This document shows positions 9,801-19,132 of a stretch of DNA of 64,000 nt, one piece after another (positions within the stretch are counted from its first letter, which is position 1; every line of letters begins with the position of its first letter). The notes under the pieces are model-generated. The model was not told the origin of the DNA. It saw only the letters and a list, made by a program, of their open reading frames with translations, and searched no databases. Made by a program: the position numbers and the translations under genes. Where the stretch lies: positions 7,277-71,276 of the forward strand of contig JBKEBE010000029.1 in assembly GCA_047973025.1 (NCBI GenBank), written 5' to 3'. The stretch comes from UPXZ01 sp047973025 (lineage in GTDB: Bacteria; Bacteroidota; Bacteroidia; Bacteroidales; Paludibacteraceae).

Positions 9801-10657
9801 TCATGCGTATCATTGTCGCCGGTATATGTTCTGAAACCGATATATCCGTTTTCAAGTGTAGGACTGAAATACGTGTCTATCAATACATCATCCAAGTAAG
9901 TGTGTACAGTTTGGTTTATTACATCCATTTTCAAACGTCTTTCGATGCCGATGATTTGGTCTGTTGTAAAATTGGCAGGTAAGGGTATATCGGTAGATTG
10001 AACATTGCCATTGGTAAAAATGTGTCTTCGTAAAATGGGATGATTGATGCCTGTTCCGTAGGTATTAATTGCCCACATGTGCATGTTGTTGATATCTTGA
10101 GCACCGAATATAATACCCGCGTTTTGGTCAATAACAGTTACATCACACGAAAGCGTGAATGTTACAGGTATGGTCTCATCTTTTGCTTTGTCGATTTCCA
10201 GCCATTTGGCACCGGACCAGCCGGAAGTCATCAATCCTGTTTCAAAATAGACCGATTCGGTAGATACGTGTATGGATTGATTGCTGTCCCAGACAGTTAC
10301 TTTCCACAGATAGTGAGTGGATGCGTCGAGCGGAGTGCCATCGTATTTTATTCCTACGGATTTGTCTGAATTGATTTGTCCTGAATCCCAGACTGTACTC
10401 CCATCTCCGGCTTCAACCGTAATAGCATAAGCCGATTGTTTTTTCCCAATTTCGTCCGACTCCATCTCCCAGCTGAATCTTGGATGTGGGGTATCAATGC
10501 CGATTGGGTTTCTCATGTATTCAACCCGTAGATTCTTAATCGTGGTTATTGCTTGGAGTGGCGTGTTGAGTAAAAACAATCCAAACGAGACGATCAGAAT
10601 AATCGGAATTCTGCTCATCAGTTTTTCGGTAGTTTTATCAAACTTTTTTGGTGTCAT
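6884..10657 (-). CDS. Secreted GH78 alpha-L-rhamnosidase with LamG-like insert and T9SS sorting domain
   Basis: This predicted alpha-L-rhamnosidase has 1257 residues. A signal peptide follows either the ATG at 10657 or an internal ATG at 10618 (MSRIPIILIVSFGLFLLN); the choice is uncertain. The N-terminal Fn3-like domain has the family pattern LRVEYMRNPIGIDTPHPRFSW. It is followed by a LamG-like insert (~150-300) that most GH78 enzymes lack. The middle beta-domains carry VDFGQNIVGWIKF, and the (alpha/alpha)6 catalytic barrel carries PTDCPQRDERLGWMGDAQIF, the GH78 signature with the conserved acidic residues. Residues ~1185-1257 are a T9SS sorting domain (IYPNPISKGGNLFVET ... GIYLLEY). It should be extracellular or surface-attached and remove rhamnose caps or branches. 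It lies 37 bases downstream of the GxGYxYP gene. Confidence 0.92.
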   Translation of the reverse strand: MTPKKFDKTTEKLMSRIPIILIVSFGLFLLNTPLQAITTIKNLRVEYMRNPIGIDTPHPRFSWEMESDEIGKKQSAYAITVEAGDGSTVWDSGQINSDKSVGIKYDGTPLDASTHYLWKVTVWDSNQSIHVSTESVYFETGLMTSGWSGAKWLEIDKAKDETIPVTFTLSCDVTVIDQNAGIIFGAQDINNMHMWAINTYGTGINHPILRRHIFTNGNVQSTDIPLPANFTTDQIIGIERRLKMDVINQTVHTYLDDVLIDTYFSPTLENGYIGFRTYTGDNDTHEHAYIDNIEYKYTSKDISGNLTQGIFTEDFENGSNDFDGSSTITINDNTKMDLKAEGNYDFRVLQGTSNGIPMFRTEFSLDKAIKSAKIYSSGLGVYDLFINGKRVGKQQENGNMIYDEFKPGWTDYRKTVFYSTYNVTGMLTEGQNAIGAQVSSGWFNGAIAHDEYGNPDLGFLAKLIITYADGSQDTVVTDPSRWKTSTNSAIRLADIYNGETYDARKNKNWTVVGFDDSDWKTATTNDYFKGNITAFIGQPVRVRPELSQNPKTITVYQGIKTGNSTYGEINITRTLSDSETFSLQKGETAIVDFGQNIVGWIKFKVKGANGAKIRSRFSEMLNDSGESSRGNDNAKGTLYLKNLRSAKATLTYTLNGNLSGETYNPSTTFFGFRYCEISATDDIEIESIIGEVVGNINEENSYLTTDNPSVNKLYNNVRWGQRGNFLSIPTDCPQRDERLGWMGDAQIFSRAATYNADVASFFQKWIKDIRDSQLTDGSYPSVVPDNWRVGYGRTAWAEAGIIIPWHMYLMYDDKEMLREHYSSMDKYMDWMSTQQFDGYLYNGGNTQYGDWLAYEPTSARFISVSYYAYVAKLMAKISNALSVSAGDIYEQNAEKYNTLYNAIKTEFQKRYVSTRNGLLLENSQTAYLLALSNDLLQTPETTKSALNYLVDKIQSNGNKLSTGFVGTGILNQTLSRFGASGVAYDLLLQRNDPSWLYSVDQGATTIWERWNSYTIANGFGDPGMNSFNHYSYGAVSEWMYRFMAGIETDENNPAFKHFILQPMPDIRNVLPDERINKVEATYGSYYGLITSKWERKDNDSFRYSVTVPANTSATMYIRKVKDSDRIGQNGISADKVPGVTSIVDEGNRFVLELQSGSYVFDTNLAETAISNAEMNKDYLKIYPNPISKGGNLFVETALDQVIPNTSFVLYALSGNRITDYAINQQTTSIAMNQAQGIYLLEYKSDENSIKKIKLIVK

Positions 10658-10694
10658 TGGTGAAGAATTGTAATGTTATTGCATTGACTGACTA

Positions 10695-13418
10695 TTATTG
10701 AACGACGTGAAGAATTGATTTTGTGTTTGTTTTTGAATGAAGACTAAATAGGTAAACACCTTTCGGAAGTTTGCTGATATCCAATAGTTGTTGGCTGTAT
10801 TTTATAGTCTCCCGCATCATTTCTTCTCCGAATACATTGTGTATTGAGAGTACGGATGGCTCGGCAAGGTCGTTATCGATTTTTATATTGACAATTCCAT
10901 CATCGGAAGGATTGGGAAATATCTCAAGACCGACCGAGGATGCAAGACCCGTGATTCCGGTGTCATCTGTATTTTTGTATAATTGGCTTTGCGGAATAAT
11001 TTCTCTACTCTGAAAAGGGCTTGCCCATTCCAATTTGCAATTTGCCGAACCGGCATTTTCAAAATATTCGACTTTTATATTGTGTTTTTTACCGGCAGTT
11101 AAAGCCATTGTCCCTGAATATGTTGCGCCAGATAGCCCGCTCCAACTGTCAATAATCAATTGATCGTCAATCCAAATACGACTACCGTTATCACTTGTCA
11201 GATAAAAAGTATAGTTTCCGGAGTATCTAGGTTGAATCTGTCCTGTCCACCTCACTGAGAAACCGTTGGTATTTACTCCCGAGATAGGAGATTCTGCTCC
11301 CCAGTCGAATGCTATGTTGTTGTCGATTCGGGTGGCAATTTCAGTTTCAAAATTGCTACCATTGAAATACGTTCCGGTAAGCCCGGTTCCATTTCCTTCA
11401 ACTGCTCCCGGATTTACTGAAAGATTATTCGCTTCGCGAATTAATTGGAAGATATGATCAGGACGTACGACTTCATATCTGGAATCGAGTGAGTTCATTA
11501 CGTTTTTGAAACTGGTGGGTGTAACTCCGTTCCAAGGTTGCGCCTGTATGATGACAAACTTGGGACTGTTGCCACTCCAATTGGACGAAGCCGATGCGAT
11601 GTGATTTTTCATGGCTTGTTCGTTGGTGCAATAGTTGCATGAAAGCGGCATCCCCGGTATGGAAGCATTATAGATACTCAGCAATCCACCTGTGTTTTGG
11701 GCAGTCATACCGAGCAGGGTAGGGGCATGATTCGAGAAAGACGTACCGGTATTGCGACTGATGCCGCCGGTAATCGTATTCCAAATCGTTACGACTCTAA
11801 ATCCGGCTTGAACATTGTATTCTTCCGTTTTAGCGGCAAAATTGTCTAACGCGTCCAAGTCCGTCCAATAGTTGGGATAAGTATATCCATAGCCGGAAGG
11901 TCCTGAGATTAGATTATCATTGACGGTGGATGATTTATGGTAATAATTTAATGCTCCCGGCATGGCATCGACCATTGCCGGCGACATTGTCCAGCCTATC
12001 GGTACTGAACCGCGATCCGGATTATTCCACAATTTTCGTAGGAGATGTTCTACATATTGTAAATTATCTCCGTCACTGAGAACGAAAGACACGTAAATTT
12101 TATTCTGCAATTCGGGTTTTGCCGGCATCGGCTTTGCTTCAATCGTTCCGGGCATACCGCTGTGAAAGGTAAGATTTGAACAGTAATCGCTCGCGATGGT
12201 TGTTATACCAAAAGCAGAGCCTCGTGTAATACCGGGTTCTTCTTCGGGCCACCACCCCATATAATTAGCACCGGGAGGCATTGATGAGAAGAATTGGTTG
12301 AGCATATTGCTTTCGGCAGTAACTTTCGGATCGAGCCAAACGACAGCGGCACCCAGTGCTACAGCGTATTCGCGTAGGGATGCCTTGTGGTAGGTCGGAC
12401 TCAGTCCTATTAAAATTCGTTTGTCTATTTCTGCCCAATAGGTATCAAAAAGGGTTTGATATACCTGTATTTTTTCGGTAAATTTACCTCTTAAATCGTC
12501 TAATATCGGTAGATTGTATGGTGCTGAAGTTAATAGAGACAAGAAAGATGGCGCACAAACCAGCGCGTTTTTTCGACCGGCAATGGTAGCGGCGAGATTT
12601 ACGGTGTGAATTTGAGCCGGATCGTAAATTACTAAGCCCGAAATTTCAGAAAGGTATTTATTTAATGTGTTAAGATTGTTCGATTTATTCTCGCGATATT
12701 TTACCCCGAGAGAATTCAACCACGTGTAGGGTCCTTCGGCAAAGACATCCCCTTCGTAAGAAAAGATTCGTGGCTGTGTGCGGTTTACGAGCCCTTTTAG
12801 CGATGAGAAGAGATACATTTCCGCGTCATTGTTGTTTTGTTTGACGCTTACATAATCTACCCCGATATTTGCATTTCCGCGCCAGAAAATTTGTAATTCA
12901 ATGGCTTGACTATCAGTCGGCATGTGAAAATCTAGTCTAAAACTCACATAACTATCGGTAGCGGTAAATTGTTGTCGGGTAATTTTTCGAGTTGCTAAAA
13001 CATTGCCTGTCGATGTGTTTTTAACATTTAAATCTACTACGGTATCGTTATTTGTACTGTTGTTATCTATCATTAGTCTAAATTCGGCTACATTTGGTCC
13101 CGAAGTTACGTTTTTATCATACGGACCGTAAACCATGAATTGATTCGGGGTATCAATTCCAACTTCACATATCCATTCATTATCGTCTAAGCGTCCGGTC
13201 GCGTGGCTTATCGCGTCGGATTCCGCTTGCCAAGTCCATGTTTTGGCGTAAATAGGCGTGGAGCCGTTCAGGTAAATCAAATCTTGTGTTTCGGCAGAAG
13301 ACGGAAAAGTGGGTAAAAGTTGTCCTTGGGGCCAAAGGATTTGCGCCTTAGTCGTTGGAGAGAAGGACAAGATTGAAAAAAAAATAATAGAACTATATTT
13401 GGAGTATATTTTACGCAT
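10695..13418 (-). CDS. Secreted GxGYxYP-family putative glycoside hydrolase with PA14 and T9SS sorting domains
   Basis: The protein has 907 residues with a signal peptide (~1-25). It belongs to the GxGYxYP family, named for its motif and proposed but not proven to be a glycoside hydrolase; the motif appears as SGYGYTYPNYW. Before it stand a jelly-roll-like N-terminus and an alpha/beta region with repeated conserved stretches (GLVNRTQPRIF, VSFVLSDGDNLQYVEH). Residues ~690-815 form a PA14 domain (GTYFNGSNFE, RWTGQIQPRYSGNYTFYLTSDNGSR, IWIDDQLIID), a sugar-binding beta-barrel. A T9SS sorting domain ends the protein (EIFPNPSDDGIVNIKI ... KGVYLFSL). The substrate is unknown. Its place between GH43-CotH and GH78 suggests action on the same glycan. 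Confidence 0.8.
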   Translation of the reverse strand: MRKIYSKYSSIIFFSILSFSPTTKAQILWPQGQLLPTFPSSAETQDLIYLNGSTPIYAKTWTWQAESDAISHATGRLDDNEWICEVGIDTPNQFMVYGPYDKNVTSGPNVAEFRLMIDNNSTNNDTVVDLNVKNTSTGNVLATRKITRQQFTATDSYVSFRLDFHMPTDSQAIELQIFWRGNANIGVDYVSVKQNNNDAEMYLFSSLKGLVNRTQPRIFSYEGDVFAEGPYTWLNSLGVKYRENKSNNLNTLNKYLSEISGLVIYDPAQIHTVNLAATIAGRKNALVCAPSFLSLLTSAPYNLPILDDLRGKFTEKIQVYQTLFDTYWAEIDKRILIGLSPTYHKASLREYAVALGAAVVWLDPKVTAESNMLNQFFSSMPPGANYMGWWPEEEPGITRGSAFGITTIASDYCSNLTFHSGMPGTIEAKPMPAKPELQNKIYVSFVLSDGDNLQYVEHLLRKLWNNPDRGSVPIGWTMSPAMVDAMPGALNYYHKSSTVNDNLISGPSGYGYTYPNYWTDLDALDNFAAKTEEYNVQAGFRVVTIWNTITGGISRNTGTSFSNHAPTLLGMTAQNTGGLLSIYNASIPGMPLSCNYCTNEQAMKNHIASASSNWSGNSPKFVIIQAQPWNGVTPTSFKNVMNSLDSRYEVVRPDHIFQLIREANNLSVNPGAVEGNGTGLTGTYFNGSNFETEIATRIDNNIAFDWGAESPISGVNTNGFSVRWTGQIQPRYSGNYTFYLTSDNGSRIWIDDQLIIDSWSGLSGATYSGTMALTAGKKHNIKVEYFENAGSANCKLEWASPFQSREIIPQSQLYKNTDDTGITGLASSVGLEIFPNPSDDGIVNIKIDNDLAEPSVLSIHNVFGEEMMRETIKYSQQLLDISKLPKGVYLFSLHSKTNTKSILHVVQ

Positions 13419-13456
13419 TTCTATTGAATCGAATTAAGTCGTAATAAAAAGGATTC

Positions 13457-16400
13457 TTAATTACTAATTTTTAGAGTAACATCAGCCAACCGGACTAAGA
13501 ACTGACCGCGATGTGGCAAATTGATTTGAGCACTCTGATCCACTATCGTAATATTTTGGATTAATTTTCCGTCAATGCTCATCAATTTAGCGGATTGGAT
13601 ATCTTTCACGTCGTTCAGGTAGAGTACGCCACTTTTAACGTGATACCTATAATCGATTTTCGAATCATTTTCGATATTCGTCGATGCTTTTTCCGTTTGA
13701 TACACGCCTACGTCAATGAGCTGACCTCCTGTCGATTGAATGCATTTTACCGATAGGGTGTTCCAGCCTTCTTTGAGTAGCGCTTTTTCAAATTCAAAAA
13801 ATTTATATCCGGTAAGGTATCCACCTTGTTGAAGAGCTAATTCGTCATTTAAATATATCCAACAATCTTCGTCGTGGAAAATTTTGAAATAGGCTTTATG
13901 GATATTATCTAAATCTTGCTTGTCGATATGGAACTTGGTTCGGATATAAATTTGATTGGAATTCCAGAGGGTGTTTTGTAAGTTTTGTTCAGTACCAAAA
14001 GGAGCTGTTCCATTCAACCAACCACTATCGTCAAACGATGAACGGTACCAATCCGAAGAAGGTGTTTGCTCCGTATAACGCCATATTTGATGAGGATTTT
14101 CAGGAGACGACTCCGGTAAAATGTTTTTTTTTTCGGTTATGACGTTCTCATCAAACCAGCCAAATCGGTCTTCGATGAATTGAGCGACAAATTCGATATA
14201 CTGTGCATAGGTAGGAAAAAGCGCGTCTTCAAACCAAACTTTCTTATCCAGTGATCGCCATCTTTCAAAATTCAATGCTTGCGATTGTTGGATTAGATTG
14301 GAATTTTCAATCAGATAATTAATTAAATGCTCTTTCACGTCTTCTTCTATTACTTTCTCCCAGAGTTGCTTCAAGGTGTTTTTTGCAGTCGGGGATTTCA
14401 TCAACTGACGAAACCAATGCTGAACAACGCCGTGGCTTTGATCAAGTGTTGCTTCATCCCGCGGAACGCGTTCGTTGGTCAAAAAGGCTTGGTCAAAATC
14501 CCAAACCGGTCCAAAATAAAGTTTGTCGTCATTTCTTTTTTTGAACGTATGAATGCTCCAGTACGAATCACAGTTGCCCGTTAGCTCGGAATGAAGGTAA
14601 TATTTTACGGCAGTTTGTAGGTCAATATACTGCTCTATGGCATCCTCTGTATCCTGAAATAACCGGTTTTCCAAATTAATGATATGATTCCGGATGTATT
14701 CTTTCTGTATGAGTACTATTTCATCTTCATCCGGCGATTTTATCGTTACGGGGACATTCGTATTTGTTTTGAAATATACCGGCTCTTGCTCCGCGTAGGC
14801 ATCGATTTCCAAGTGGTACCCCCCTGTTATTTCGGGATAATTTATATCCGCGGAACTCATTTCATCAATATTGATACGTTTCGGATCTACTTCTAAATGG
14901 TCGCTTGCCATGAATGCGCCGTAGTAAAACCCGTCCAAAAAAACATCTACCATTACATTGGACGGCGAAAATTCAAATCCCAATGAACGGCTCAATTCAA
15001 ACGCGAGACTATTACGTAGAAGTGTTTTATCGACCGCACAAGCGATTAAGGTCCAATTTTTGGCATTTGCCGGAAGACCCAGCAAGTTTTGTTTTTTGCT
15101 GAATTTTATTCGAAAAGGTTTCTTTTCCATAAATTCCCACGTGGAATTTCCCCGCCCTTTTATTTCGGCATCGAAGATTCCGGTTGAATCTCCATCAACA
15201 AGTATTATTTTTGCCGGCGTGTAAATATCTTTGTCCACAAAGTCAAATCCGCCTTTTGTCTCGAGATATATCGTTGGGATATTGGTTAACCGCGAATGTG
15301 TGATTTCCTGCATTCCTTCGTTGCAATAAAATTCAATTTCAGCCAAATTACAGTTTTGGTTGGGTGAAATGATGCGAACATAGCGAAACGCTTGTTCATT
15401 GGAAATATCGTATGCCGTATATATCCCTGCTTGCGGAGCTTGAGTGATAGTGAATAAATTGACGGGGAGGCTAAAATCAGCATTATTCGTACCCTGGATG
15501 ATACTCCCGATGAGACGTTCCGTTCTGTCCGCTCTGGGATAGACGCGTACCTTTTTGATTACGTGGCTTGACTTCAAATCCAATCCCACCCATCCGTTGT
15601 AGTTTTTGGCTTTGAAGTTTGTTCCTTCATTGGTGTCAAATGCGTTGTAAGCATGAGTTTTATATTCATCTTCCGGTGGCGAAGAAAGAATTTCTCCCCG
15701 AAGTTTTTGATAGCCGGTCAAATTAGAATTCGGTTGCGGATAAAAAACAGGCAGTTTGCTACTTCTGGAAGGCATTCCGCTACTTACATACGGCCATCCT
15801 TCGTCATCCCAAAGAATTTGATCCAGTAATAATTTCCTGCCACTTGATTGTGTTACATCAATCGCGTGATACAGCATCCAATCATTGCCTTCATCGTCAG
15901 TGATAATTTCGGAGTTGTGTCCTGTGCCTACAAACCGGACACCCTTGCTTATCACGACTTCAAAATTATTGTCGAGCATCGGATTTCCCGACTTATCGAC
16001 ATAAGGTCCCATCAAATTTTGAGACCTTCCGACAACTGTCCGGTAGGTACTGTTTACTCCTTCGCAACAACTTCCCACCGACGCGAAAGCATAGTAATAA
16101 TTTTCTTTTTTGTGAATGTTAATTCCTTCGAACGCGGTTCCAAAAACCTTTGTCGGCGTCTGTCTCGGCATCCTGTACAGTCCGTCTTCCGTTAGTTCAA
16201 CCGCGTATATACCTCTAAAACTTCCCCAAAAAAGATATTTTTTCCCATTGTCTTCCATGTAATAAGGGTCAATGGAATTTTGAACACCAATTTCACTGCT
16301 GATGAATAGTTTGCCCATATCCGTGTAGGGGCCTTGTGGCGAATCGGATACAGCGCGTCCAATACCCGCAGCCCATTCGCCACCCCACGTGGACATGGAG

Positions 16401-16741
16401 TAATACAAAACATATTTTCCGTTAATTACAGATACGTCAGGTGCCCAGATTCCCCCACCGGTTACGAAATTTGGGCGAGTTTCGTTGGTAAATGCTGTTC
16501 CGATCAAAGTCCAATCAACTAAATTCATGGATTTCATTACCGGAACATTCCGCGTGTCTTCTGTCGCGAAAAGGTAGAATGCGCCGTCATTACCGCGAAC
16601 CACGGTAGGGTCGGGGAGACTCAAATTTGATACCGGATTAGAATAGGTGTCTGCTTCTTGCCCGAATGCAATACCTGCTCCGAAAGTCAGAATCAGAATG
16701 AAAGCAAATTTCCAATAGTATGTATAAATTTTTAGATTCAT
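13457..16741 (-). CDS. Secreted GH43 - F5/8C - CotH kinase fusion with C-terminal beta-sandwich
   Basis: ATG 16741 is taken as the start; the frame is also open to an upstream TTG at 16747. A signal peptide precedes a GH43 five-bladed propeller (~30-345) with SLPDPTVVRGNDGAFYL (catalytic Asp), GIWAPDVSVINGKYVLYYS and the family's conserved blades. A discoidin/F5-8C-like module (~355-480) follows, then a CotH-type kinase domain (~485-850: IKGRGNSTWEF, KPFRIKF, KNWTLIA, DKTLLRNSLAFELSR, GPVWDFDQAF). Next comes a beta-sandwich (~885-1015) of the same type as in the GtaA-like and GH2 proteins here, and a short weak T9SS-like tail. CotH proteins phosphorylate secreted proteins in spore formers. 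A kinase joined to a GH43 suggests modification of a secreted glycan or protein, though CotH-like folds may serve other roles. The kinase function is inferred only. Confidence 0.82.
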   Translation of the reverse strand: MNLKIYTYYWKFAFILILTFGAGIAFGQEADTYSNPVSNLSLPDPTVVRGNDGAFYLFATEDTRNVPVMKSMNLVDWTLIGTAFTNETRPNFVTGGGIWAPDVSVINGKYVLYYSMSTWGGEWAAGIGRAVSDSPQGPYTDMGKLFISSEIGVQNSIDPYYMEDNGKKYLFWGSFRGIYAVELTEDGLYRMPRQTPTKVFGTAFEGINIHKKENYYYAFASVGSCCEGVNSTYRTVVGRSQNLMGPYVDKSGNPMLDNNFEVVISKGVRFVGTGHNSEIITDDEGNDWMLYHAIDVTQSSGRKLLLDQILWDDEGWPYVSSGMPSRSSKLPVFYPQPNSNLTGYQKLRGEILSSPPEDEYKTHAYNAFDTNEGTNFKAKNYNGWVGLDLKSSHVIKKVRVYPRADRTERLIGSIIQGTNNADFSLPVNLFTITQAPQAGIYTAYDISNEQAFRYVRIISPNQNCNLAEIEFYCNEGMQEITHSRLTNIPTIYLETKGGFDFVDKDIYTPAKIILVDGDSTGIFDAEIKGRGNSTWEFMEKKPFRIKFSKKQNLLGLPANAKNWTLIACAVDKTLLRNSLAFELSRSLGFEFSPSNVMVDVFLDGFYYGAFMASDHLEVDPKRINIDEMSSADINYPEITGGYHLEIDAYAEQEPVYFKTNTNVPVTIKSPDEDEIVLIQKEYIRNHIINLENRLFQDTEDAIEQYIDLQTAVKYYLHSELTGNCDSYWSIHTFKKRNDDKLYFGPVWDFDQAFLTNERVPRDEATLDQSHGVVQHWFRQLMKSPTAKNTLKQLWEKVIEEDVKEHLINYLIENSNLIQQSQALNFERWRSLDKKVWFEDALFPTYAQYIEFVAQFIEDRFGWFDENVITEKKNILPESSPENPHQIWRYTEQTPSSDWYRSSFDDSGWLNGTAPFGTEQNLQNTLWNSNQIYIRTKFHIDKQDLDNIHKAYFKIFHDEDCWIYLNDELALQQGGYLTGYKFFEFEKALLKEGWNTLSVKCIQSTGGQLIDVGVYQTEKASTNIENDSKIDYRYHVKSGVLYLNDVKDIQSAKLMSIDGKLIQNITIVDQSAQINLPHRGQFLVRLADVTLKISN

Positions 16742-16764
16742 ATGCAATTCACGATAAGTTTTTT

Positions 16765-18951
16765 TCAGTATGGCAAACGAAGCGAAACGCCATCCGGATT
16801 ATTTGCACATTTTATTAAAACGGTTTTACTTCGTTCATCCCATTCCCAAGAAGAGTCCTGAATTTGGATACCATTGTGGTCAGACACTATGCAATTTGTC
16901 GGTTTTTGAGGAAGTAATATCCGCATCACGTTACGCGTATCGATTGGTCCTTTTGCTATGAATGAATAGTTCCCATTCGTGCGAATTTCATCGCTTATTC
17001 TTCCGCCGGTTACGACAACTTGAGGTTTTTGCTTGTTTTTTACTGTTTCAAGGTTAAAAAGCATGGAGTGATTACCCGCCCGGATTGTTTTTTCGGTCAA
17101 TACGGGTAGTTGTGGGTCGAATATATCGATGAAAAGTCCTTTCAATGTGTAAGGTAAATTATCCACGCTCTCATCCATTACTGCTATTAATTCGTAGTTT
17201 CCTCTTGTCAGGCGAAAGTTGTTTTTGAAATGCAAGGCTTGGGATTTAGCCTCATTCTTGTAGAGTGATGCTATGGTATTAACAAATTCCACATCGCCAT
17301 TTTTTTGCAGTACGTATTCTTTTGGATCGTGTCTCAAAATCCACACGATTCCCTTGCCAACTTTATATTGACCTTCGTCAGGAGAAAGCGCTAATCCTAA
17401 TTTTTCAAAAAGGTGTGCCGAAGCGGTGGGGTAAGTCATGTTTTTTTGATTCCACCATTCGGGTACTGATTGAAACGGATCGTTATCCCTACCGCTGTAA
17501 ACAAGGATTCCTCCTTTTTTAACCCATTCAACAAGGTATTCATGTCTTTTTTGATCCAGCGGTTTCATGTTTGAATAGGTCATCAGAAGTATTTTCGTAT
17601 TTCGGAGTGTTGACGGATAGGTCAGGTTTTCGATGTGTGCTATGTTGATTGGTACTCCTCTTTTAAGAAACGGAAGAGCCAATCCGTAAAAATTCGATAA
17701 TTGAGGGTCGTCATATCCCTGATGGGTAGGAAAACGCTGAAACATCAACGAATTGCCCATCAATACACTTATCCCTTTTGATCCACTAACCGTATTTGTA
17801 GATATGGGCATGTTGTTGAGCGAATTGATCATCACTTGCATCTGAGTGGCGTAATCTTTGGGAATCCGCGCTTTTTCCTTACTGCCGGCAGATACGCTGT
17901 AAAGTCCTTCGTAAACGCGCTCGGGCCAAGGCATCACTTCGTAGTTTGCCATGTTTGGGTATAGTAATTGAGCAACGAATGTCGCCTGATAATTGCGTTT
18001 GTAATCTTCCCAGTCCCGCGCCCAATCTTCAATCGGGTCGGTAAGGAAAAACATTTTTCTGCCGGTAGGAGCCGTCATAGACTCCATGCTTCCGTATTCC
18101 AAGAACGCGGTTTCAAATACCCGTTCTTTTTTTATTCCGTTAAAGAAATTGGGTTCGCGCGATGTCCCGGTCCACACCTGCGCGATGTATCCATCTACAC
18201 TCGGGAGAGACGCCAGACTCGCTTCGGGACTGACAATCTGCCACTGGGAATAATTTACTAAGGAGTGCGTCGGAACGTAACATTTTACATCCATTCCTTT
18301 AGTTTTTCCATATGCTTTTGCAAAAGTAAAAATATCTTCAAGTGCCCGATAGTAGAGTTCGTATTTTAATTTGCTTGAAAGCCAAGTATTCTCAGGGCTT
18401 TCGTGCTGGGCACGCCAAGGGAATCCGTAATATTTTTGCCACTCGACCTTGAAAGCATCGCTATAACCCGAATGCGCCCAAAATTCAGGTTCTTCCATGA
18501 ATATGGCGTCAATGCCTGCGTCAATTACACGCTTAATATGCTTTTCTTTTAAATAAGCCAGAAAATTCTTTGTCGGTACGATGTATGGTACCATATGTCC
18601 ATGCCAGATTGTATCTCTACGTTGATTTACCTGTCCTTCGTCCAGATGCCATTTGCCGTCCCATTGTCCGGTAAAGTAATCTTGGTATTCTCCCCAAGCG
18701 ATTCCGGTCATAAAATGAACGATGTAACCTTTTTCTTTCCAACTATTTACTCGTTCTTCAAATGAGATTCTTTTGGATTTATCCGATGGGTTTCCGCCCA
18801 CACCATATACCATCACGGCATCAGCTCTGTTGTCAATTGTCGGCATCCACTGTCGCGATGTTTGAAAAGTAGTTTTTACATCATCATTCGTTTGTCCATT
18901 TAGGTACAAGCCAAAAATTAAAAGGCATGTTATTAAAAGAATGTATTTCAT
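16765..18951 (-). CDS. Secreted unclassified TIM-barrel protein with Rossmann-like middle domain
   Basis: This 728-residue protein has a signal peptide (MKYILLITCLLIFGLYLNG) and no T9SS tail. I do not recognise a named family. Residues ~30-350 look like a clan GH-A type barrel: a strand ending in DAIFMEEPEFWAHSG places a pair of Glu residues where GH42-like enzymes hold the acid/base. Residues ~385-500 (GVPINIAHIENLTYPS, KILLMTYSNMKPLDQ, VKKGGILVYSGRDND) look like the class I GATase-like trimerisation domain of beta-galactosidases. A C-terminal beta-rich part ends in LRLPY. This suggests a GH42-like or new-family glycosidase. It lies 23 bases upstream of the GH43-CotH gene, and its start is preceded by the 13-base leader shared with two other genes. 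Confidence 0.6.
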   Translation of the reverse strand: MKYILLITCLLIFGLYLNGQTNDDVKTTFQTSRQWMPTIDNRADAVMVYGVGGNPSDKSKRISFEERVNSWKEKGYIVHFMTGIAWGEYQDYFTGQWDGKWHLDEGQVNQRRDTIWHGHMVPYIVPTKNFLAYLKEKHIKRVIDAGIDAIFMEEPEFWAHSGYSDAFKVEWQKYYGFPWRAQHESPENTWLSSKLKYELYYRALEDIFTFAKAYGKTKGMDVKCYVPTHSLVNYSQWQIVSPEASLASLPSVDGYIAQVWTGTSREPNFFNGIKKERVFETAFLEYGSMESMTAPTGRKMFFLTDPIEDWARDWEDYKRNYQATFVAQLLYPNMANYEVMPWPERVYEGLYSVSAGSKEKARIPKDYATQMQVMINSLNNMPISTNTVSGSKGISVLMGNSLMFQRFPTHQGYDDPQLSNFYGLALPFLKRGVPINIAHIENLTYPSTLRNTKILLMTYSNMKPLDQKRHEYLVEWVKKGGILVYSGRDNDPFQSVPEWWNQKNMTYPTASAHLFEKLGLALSPDEGQYKVGKGIVWILRHDPKEYVLQKNGDVEFVNTIASLYKNEAKSQALHFKNNFRLTRGNYELIAVMDESVDNLPYTLKGLFIDIFDPQLPVLTEKTIRAGNHSMLFNLETVKNKQKPQVVVTGGRISDEIRTNGNYSFIAKGPIDTRNVMRILLPQKPTNCIVSDHNGIQIQDSSWEWDERSKTVLIKCANNPDGVSLRLPY

Positions 18952-19042
18952 GTGTTTATTTTTTAGGTCAAAGAGATGTGAAATTCGCTACAACTAATGT
19001 TCTTGAGTTAATCAATTTACGATGTATGTGATGCGAGGTAAT

Positions 19043-19081
19043 AATTCTGCTGTCACGGAGACAATCTGTAACAGCAGAATT
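19043..19081 (-). terminator. Hairpin after the 19133-21619 GtaA-like gene
   Basis: AATTCTGCTGT (19043-19053) and ACAGCAGAATT (19071-19081) form an 11-bp perfect inverted repeat around a 17-base loop, with weaker pairing outside it. It stands ~50 bases past the stop codon of the upstream gene and 92 bases before the next start. No T-run follows on the minus strand, so it may be a 3'-end stabiliser or a processing site rather than a full intrinsic terminator. Confidence 0.5.
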
Positions 19082-19132
19082 CATTACAATAAAAAACAAA
19101 ACATATTTTTCAAATTAAGGTTAAGAAGTGTC

